Below, piece by piece: positions 61,350 to 64,000 of a stretch of 64,000 nt of DNA. This stretch comes from Sphingomonas brevis. GTDB taxonomy: Bacteria > Pseudomonadota > Alphaproteobacteria > Sphingomonadales > Sphingomonadaceae. The notes under the pieces are model-generated. The model was given only the letters and a program-made list of their open reading frames with translations, was not told the DNA's origin and searched no databases. The position numbers and the translations under genes are program-made. Location: the NCBI RefSeq assembly GCF_023516505.1, contig NZ_JAMGBB010000001.1, forward strand, positions 2,217,001-2,281,000. Reading direction: 5' to 3'. The stretch's first letter is position 1. Each line of letters opens with the position of its first letter.

Positions 61350-61739
61350 CTAAGCCCGGAAGCGGAAATCTCCCGCCTTCACGTGTGCTACCATCCGCAC
61401 CCCACCTGTCTTTTGGATATGGCTCCACTGATATTCGATCAGATGGGCGTGTTCCTTTACTGCGTCGAGAAGCGTGTGCGACGGACCACTGAGCGCGATG
61501 CGGCTTAACGTGGCGAACTTGCCCTGCTGAAACCTCTGGGCGTTGAAGTCCTTGTCGATGGTGACGAGGATGCGGCCCGCTTTCATTGCGGTCATGGCCA
61601 CGAGGTGATCCGGAGAGTCTGCCGGGATATGAAACCTCTGCCGAAGCACGCTGTGACCTCGGCCCTGCAGATAGCGGCCAATCGAATCCGGCACATTATT
61701 GTCGAGGAACAGCAGGAGCTTGATGGCTGCCGTTGCCAT
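61350..61739 (-). CDS. DUF5615 PIN-like toxin candidate
   Basis: A 129-aa protein with the PIN-like acidic pattern: KLLLFLDNNVPDSIGRYLQG and KAGRILVTIDKDFNAQRF, as in DUF5615 proteins. These pair with DUF433 proteins in predicted type II toxin-antitoxin loci. The start codon overlaps the stop of the DUF433 gene by one base (TAATG), so the pair is coupled with antitoxin first. Toxicity is predicted from family context, not shown. Confidence 0.82.
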   Translation of the reverse strand: MATAAIKLLLFLDNNVPDSIGRYLQGRGHSVLRQRFHIPADSPDHLVAMTAMKAGRILVTIDKDFNAQRFQQGKFATLSRIALSGPSHTLLDAVKEHAHLIEYQWSHIQKTGGVRMVAHVKAGDFRFRA

Positions 61740-62374
61740 TAAGCAGCGAGGTTAGCGCCTTGGCTGACCGCCAATTCAACATCGGCTTGTGTCAGATCGG
61801 GATACTCGCTGATGATCTGTTCGGGCGTGTATCCCGCATCGGCAAATTCCCTCACCGCTGCCACAGGAACTCGGGTGCCCGCAAAGACTAGGAAGTTCTG
61901 CGAGACATAGCGGTTGCGGACGACCTGGCCCGCCTTCCGGTGTTCCTCATTGAACTCCTGCACCGCGTGCCTGGCGCTCTGAATGGCGACTTTCAAAGGA
62001 ATGTCCACGACGTACTGCTTGGTCGTGATTTCCCGCTTACGGTCGGTCTCGGGCTCGGTGAAAACGACGCGCCGATTGAGCACGTAGAGCGTGGTCGCCG
62101 TCCAGCGGTCTTCGCCCAAGTGGCTTAGCTCGCGGCCAACCTTCTTGAGTTCGGACAGGCTCACCTTGTGGCTGTTGCGGAGCGCATTCAGCACTCGAAG
62201 ATTGACCAGGTCCTTGAACGAATAGACGTGGCTGAAAGCCGACTTCCCGCCGTCATCATAAGACGGCTTGATGAAGCCATCCCGGCGCCACCGGCGAAGC
62301 TGGGACTTCGACAAGCCCGTCAGTCTCTCGACCTGAACTTCGCTGAAGGCGCCAATGACGTTGGATGAACCCAT
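61739..62374 (-). CDS. MerR-HTH/DUF433 fusion antitoxin-type regulator
   Basis: A 211-aa protein. The N-terminal MerR-like HTH (GAFSEVQVERLTGLSKSQLR, then RWRRDGFIKPSYDD) is followed by a linker domain and a C-terminal DUF433 domain (LVFAGTRVPVAAVREFADAG, then YTPEQIISEYPDLTQADVEL). It should bind its own promoter and neutralise the DUF5615 protein. A GTG at 62440 overlapping the exonuclease stop is an alternative start adding 22 residues; the ATG at 62374 fits the HTH start. Confidence 0.85.
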   Translation of the reverse strand: MGSSNVIGAFSEVQVERLTGLSKSQLRRWRRDGFIKPSYDDGGKSAFSHVYSFKDLVNLRVLNALRNSHKVSLSELKKVGRELSHLGEDRWTATTLYVLNRRVVFTEPETDRKREITTKQYVVDIPLKVAIQSARHAVQEFNEEHRKAGQVVRNRYVSQNFLVFAGTRVPVAAVREFADAGYTPEQIISEYPDLTQADVELAVSQGANLAA

Positions 62375-62436
62375 CGTGCGTCGTCCTACCCCCACTCCTT
62401 CGCGTTTGACAACTGAGCCCACATTTAGGTCGGCGG

Positions 62437-63054
62437 TCACCGATATGTCCCGACCTCTCTGGCAGCAGAGATGTAGACGATCATCGTTCGCCGACAGTCC
62501 CCAAGGGCGCGATGCGAGTCATCCATTGAGAGGTTCCCATCCCGGGCAATGTCGGCCAGCCGAAAGCTCTTCCGCCAGGGCCAAGCGCGCCTTGAAAGTT
62601 GAAGGGCGCAACAGACTTCGTTCGCAAATGGGACTGACGAAGTTGACGCGCATGCTGCACGCAGAAACGCATCATCGAACTCGGCATTGAAGGCCACTAG
62701 GGGGAGATCGCCGACAAAGTCGCGAAACTCCGACAAAGCCTCCGCAAGCGCCAATCCGTCCGCCCGCACCATATCGTCCGTGATGCCAGTGATCTCGGTA
62801 ATCCTTTTTGGAACCCGCTTGCCCGGCTTCACCAGCGTCTGAAACGTCTCGTGCATGTCGGAGTCTCGGTTCACGCGGATGGCACCGATCTCAATTATTT
62901 CGTGGCGTCCTGCGTCGAGGCCGGTGGTCTCCAGGTCGAAGACAATGAAGCGCTTCGGCACCATTGAAACATCGGCGACCGGTGCTGTCTTCTTCGCGGT
63001 TGAGTAAATCCACCAAAGAACGACGAGGACAGCGAGAAGGATTACCCACTCCAT
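62437..63054 (-). CDS. Membrane-anchored DnaQ-like 3'-5' exonuclease
   Basis: A 205-aa DEDDh-family nuclease. Motif Exo I is FIVFDLETTGLD, Exo II is VAFNAEFDDAFL and Exo III is DDSHRALGDCRRTM. An N-terminal membrane helix (MEWVILLAVLVVLWWIYSTA) precedes the nuclease domain, unusual for polymerase proofreading subunits. It lies directly upstream of the MerR-DUF433 gene on the same strand (stop overlaps a possible GTG start). Role unclear: possibly DNA degradation at the membrane or a third element of the toxin locus. Confidence 0.85.
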   Translation of the reverse strand: MEWVILLAVLVVLWWIYSTAKKTAPVADVSMVPKRFIVFDLETTGLDAGRHEIIEIGAIRVNRDSDMHETFQTLVKPGKRVPKRITEITGITDDMVRADGLALAEALSEFRDFVGDLPLVAFNAEFDDAFLRAACASTSSVPFANEVCCALQLSRRAWPWRKSFRLADIARDGNLSMDDSHRALGDCRRTMIVYISAAREVGTYR

Positions 63055-63404
63055 CTCAACCTCCCAATGAGAACTCGAGCCCGCCAGCCATAGCAGACAC
63101 TAGCGATTGGACACAGGCAGGTCGCATTCGCCAGGCGCGCGGAGGCGATGAAAATGGGACCTCGGGGTGGTTTTACATCCCCGACGCGCCGTTGGCGTCC
63201 TACTGGCGGTTGGGCGTGGAAACTGAATTTCCCGACCCAATGAAGCGCAGCTTATGACCGCAATGGGTGGAAAGCGGACATTACTGCTTGATTAGGATGG
63301 CGATCGTTACGGTGGTATAGGGAGTTATCGGGCGACGCCGTCTAATGAGCATCCGCCCGGCTGAGAGACTACTGCGCTCCCGCTTGCTTCGTGGGAGACA
63401 TAAG
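63055..63404. other. 350-bp gap with a possible gene remnant and repeat copy
   Basis: Between 63102 and 63257 a plus-strand frame translates coding-like sequence (RIRQARGGDENGTSGWFYIP, then DAPLASYWRLGVETEFPDPM) without a good start; it may be the 3' end of a broken gene. The palindromic repeat at 63253-63283 overlaps its end. No promoter or RNA gene was seen. Confidence 0.4.
63253..63283 (-). repeat. Dispersed palindromic repeat, copy 4 (inverted)
   Basis: On the minus strand: arm AATGTCCGC, centre TTTCCACCCATT, arm GCGGTCAT. Same family as the copies at 35573, 36460 and 38671, here in the other orientation. Confidence 0.75.
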
Positions 63405-63602
63405 ATGTCCACCGAGGATTCCGAATACTTTCGAGCGCGCGCCATCGAGGAGCGCGCACGGGCCGCCGATTGTGACGACCAGAGCATCGCCAACATCCAT
63501 CTCGACCTTGCTGAAAAATATGAAACCCTGGCGACGATGGCTAACGGGCAAACGACCTTTCAGCTCGATTGGGAGGGGCTATCGGACGCTCAACCCGCCT
63601 GA
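63405..63602 (+). CDS. Small hypothetical protein
   Basis: A 65-aa polar, helical protein (YFRARAIEERARAADCDDQS and IANIHLDLAEKYETLATMAN) like many small unknown sphingomonad proteins that share the EYFRARA...HxxLAxxYE pattern. The ATG at 63405 follows GGGAGACATAAG. No function known. Confidence 0.65.
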   Translation: MSTEDSEYFRARAIEERARAADCDDQSIANIHLDLAEKYETLATMANGQTTFQLDWEGLSDAQPA

Positions 63603-63729
63603 ATGGCGTACAGCAAGGCACGCCACGCAACGAACGCTACTTCAATCCGTTAGTGCAGTATCACCAGTCACCCAGTTGAGCCTTGGTGCTGGAGAGACTT
63701 GGCACGCTCCCCGCTCACGGAGCGCCGCA

Positions 63730-64000
63730 ATGCATGCACTCATCATTGAAGACGAGTCCCTGATCGCCATGGCGATAGAGGAGGCGCTGCGCGCTTGCGG
63801 CTTCACTTCGTTCGACGTTGCTGTCTCAACTGAGGAGGCGGTTGCGGCGGCCGCACGTAAGTGTCCCGACCCTATTACCGCCGATGTCGAACTAAGACCG
63901 GGTTGCGGAATCACTGCCGTTCAGTCGATTTGTTCGGCACAGCAGATACCTGTCCTCTTCATTACGGGAAGTCCCGGTGAGGTCAGGATAAGGATGCCGG
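63730..64000 (+). CDS. Response regulator receiver domain protein, partial
   Basis: The frame runs off the window after 90 codons. The start MHALIIEDESLIAMAIEEAL has the acidic pair of a receiver domain; the probable phospho-acceptor Asp is in PITADVELRPG and the switch Thr is in LFITGSPG. The position where a basic residue often follows the switch cannot be judged because the sequence ends. Likely a stand-alone CheY-like regulator, possibly of the general stress response type found in alphaproteobacteria. Confidence 0.8.
   Translation, partial: MHALIIEDESLIAMAIEEALRACGFTSFDVAVSTEEAVAAAARKCPDPITADVELRPGCGITAVQSICSAQQIPVLFITGSPGEVRIRMP

Larger units (their letters stand above)
54120..64000 (+). 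mobile_element. Second integrative element (right end not found)
   Basis: The left boundary is the tRNA 3'-end fragment at 54120-54133. Inside are a tyrosine integrase, an AlpA-like HTH, a RepB-primase/DUF3987 protein, two coupled small membrane proteins and an XRE regulator; this set resembles phage satellites or small integrative plasmids. No second copy of the 14-bp sequence is in the window, so the right end is beyond 64000 or degraded. A different tRNA 3'-end copy (60515-60548) may mark an older insertion inside it. The end coordinate given is only the window edge. Confidence 0.5.

Overview
The window looks like a chromosome segment of an alphaproteobacterium, most likely a sphingomonad. 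The evidence is high GC, strong GC3 in the core genes, the aa3 oxidase order coxB-coxA-ctaB-small membrane protein-ctaG-coxC-DUF983-SURF1, and the neighbouring pyrE-pdxJ-acpS-lepB and ccmAB blocks. Gene identities come from reading the translations; no database search was possible.

Layout. (1) 1-13.5 kb is core housekeeping. A minus-strand chain pyrE, pdxJ, acpS, lepB and a partial AI-2E-type permease is divergent from a plus-strand cytochrome c oxidase operon. That operon is followed by an M16 peptidase and an RlmI-like methyltransferase, then a minus-strand block of a metallopeptidase, ccmA and ccmB. (2) 13.6-35.5 kb is a genomic island of about 21.9 kb in tRNA-Ser(GGA). It is bounded by a 14-bp direct repeat of the tRNA 3' end (13691-13704 and 35532-35545) and starts with a tyrosine integrase. 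Its cargo is defence-like: a 1701-aa STAND-type NTPase with a nuclease-like N-terminus (minus strand), a small PD-(D/E)XK-like protein, and a compact plus-strand operon. The operon encodes an SNF2 helicase with DUF3883, a DUF1156-type DNA adenine methylase, an AAA ATPase, a PIN nuclease and a DUF499-type ATPase with an Swt1-HEPN-like N-terminus.

(3) 35.6-44 kb is chromosomal and metabolic: an S9 peptidase, an alpha/beta hydrolase, a LysR regulator divergent from an SDR plus tautomerase pair, and unknown membrane proteins. It is sprinkled with copies of a short palindromic intergenic repeat. (4) 44.06-53.9 kb is a co-oriented accessory cluster: a gluzincin-like metalloprotease, an MBL-fold hydrolase, an unknown protein, a patatin-like phospholipase, a membrane-anchored protein, an M64-like peptidase, an acidic-repeat/glycine-zipper protein and a basic helical protein. 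I do not recognise this combination as a named system; it is the best candidate for something undescribed. (5) From 54.1 kb a second, tRNA-targeting integrative element begins. It carries an integrase, an AlpA-like protein, a RepB-primase/DUF3987 replication protein, small membrane proteins and an XRE regulator, and is followed by a DUF5615/MerR-DUF433 toxin-antitoxin pair with a membrane-anchored DnaQ-like exonuclease. Its right end is not resolved in the window, which closes with a truncated response regulator.

How the parts work together. The oxidase operon encodes the catalytic subunits and their assembly factors (heme O synthesis, CuB insertion, SURF1). The first island carries at least two independent putative antiviral modules. 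The cluster at 44-53.9 kb combines several hydrolases with two structural-looking proteins and may be a secreted or cell-surface antagonism module; that role is inference only.
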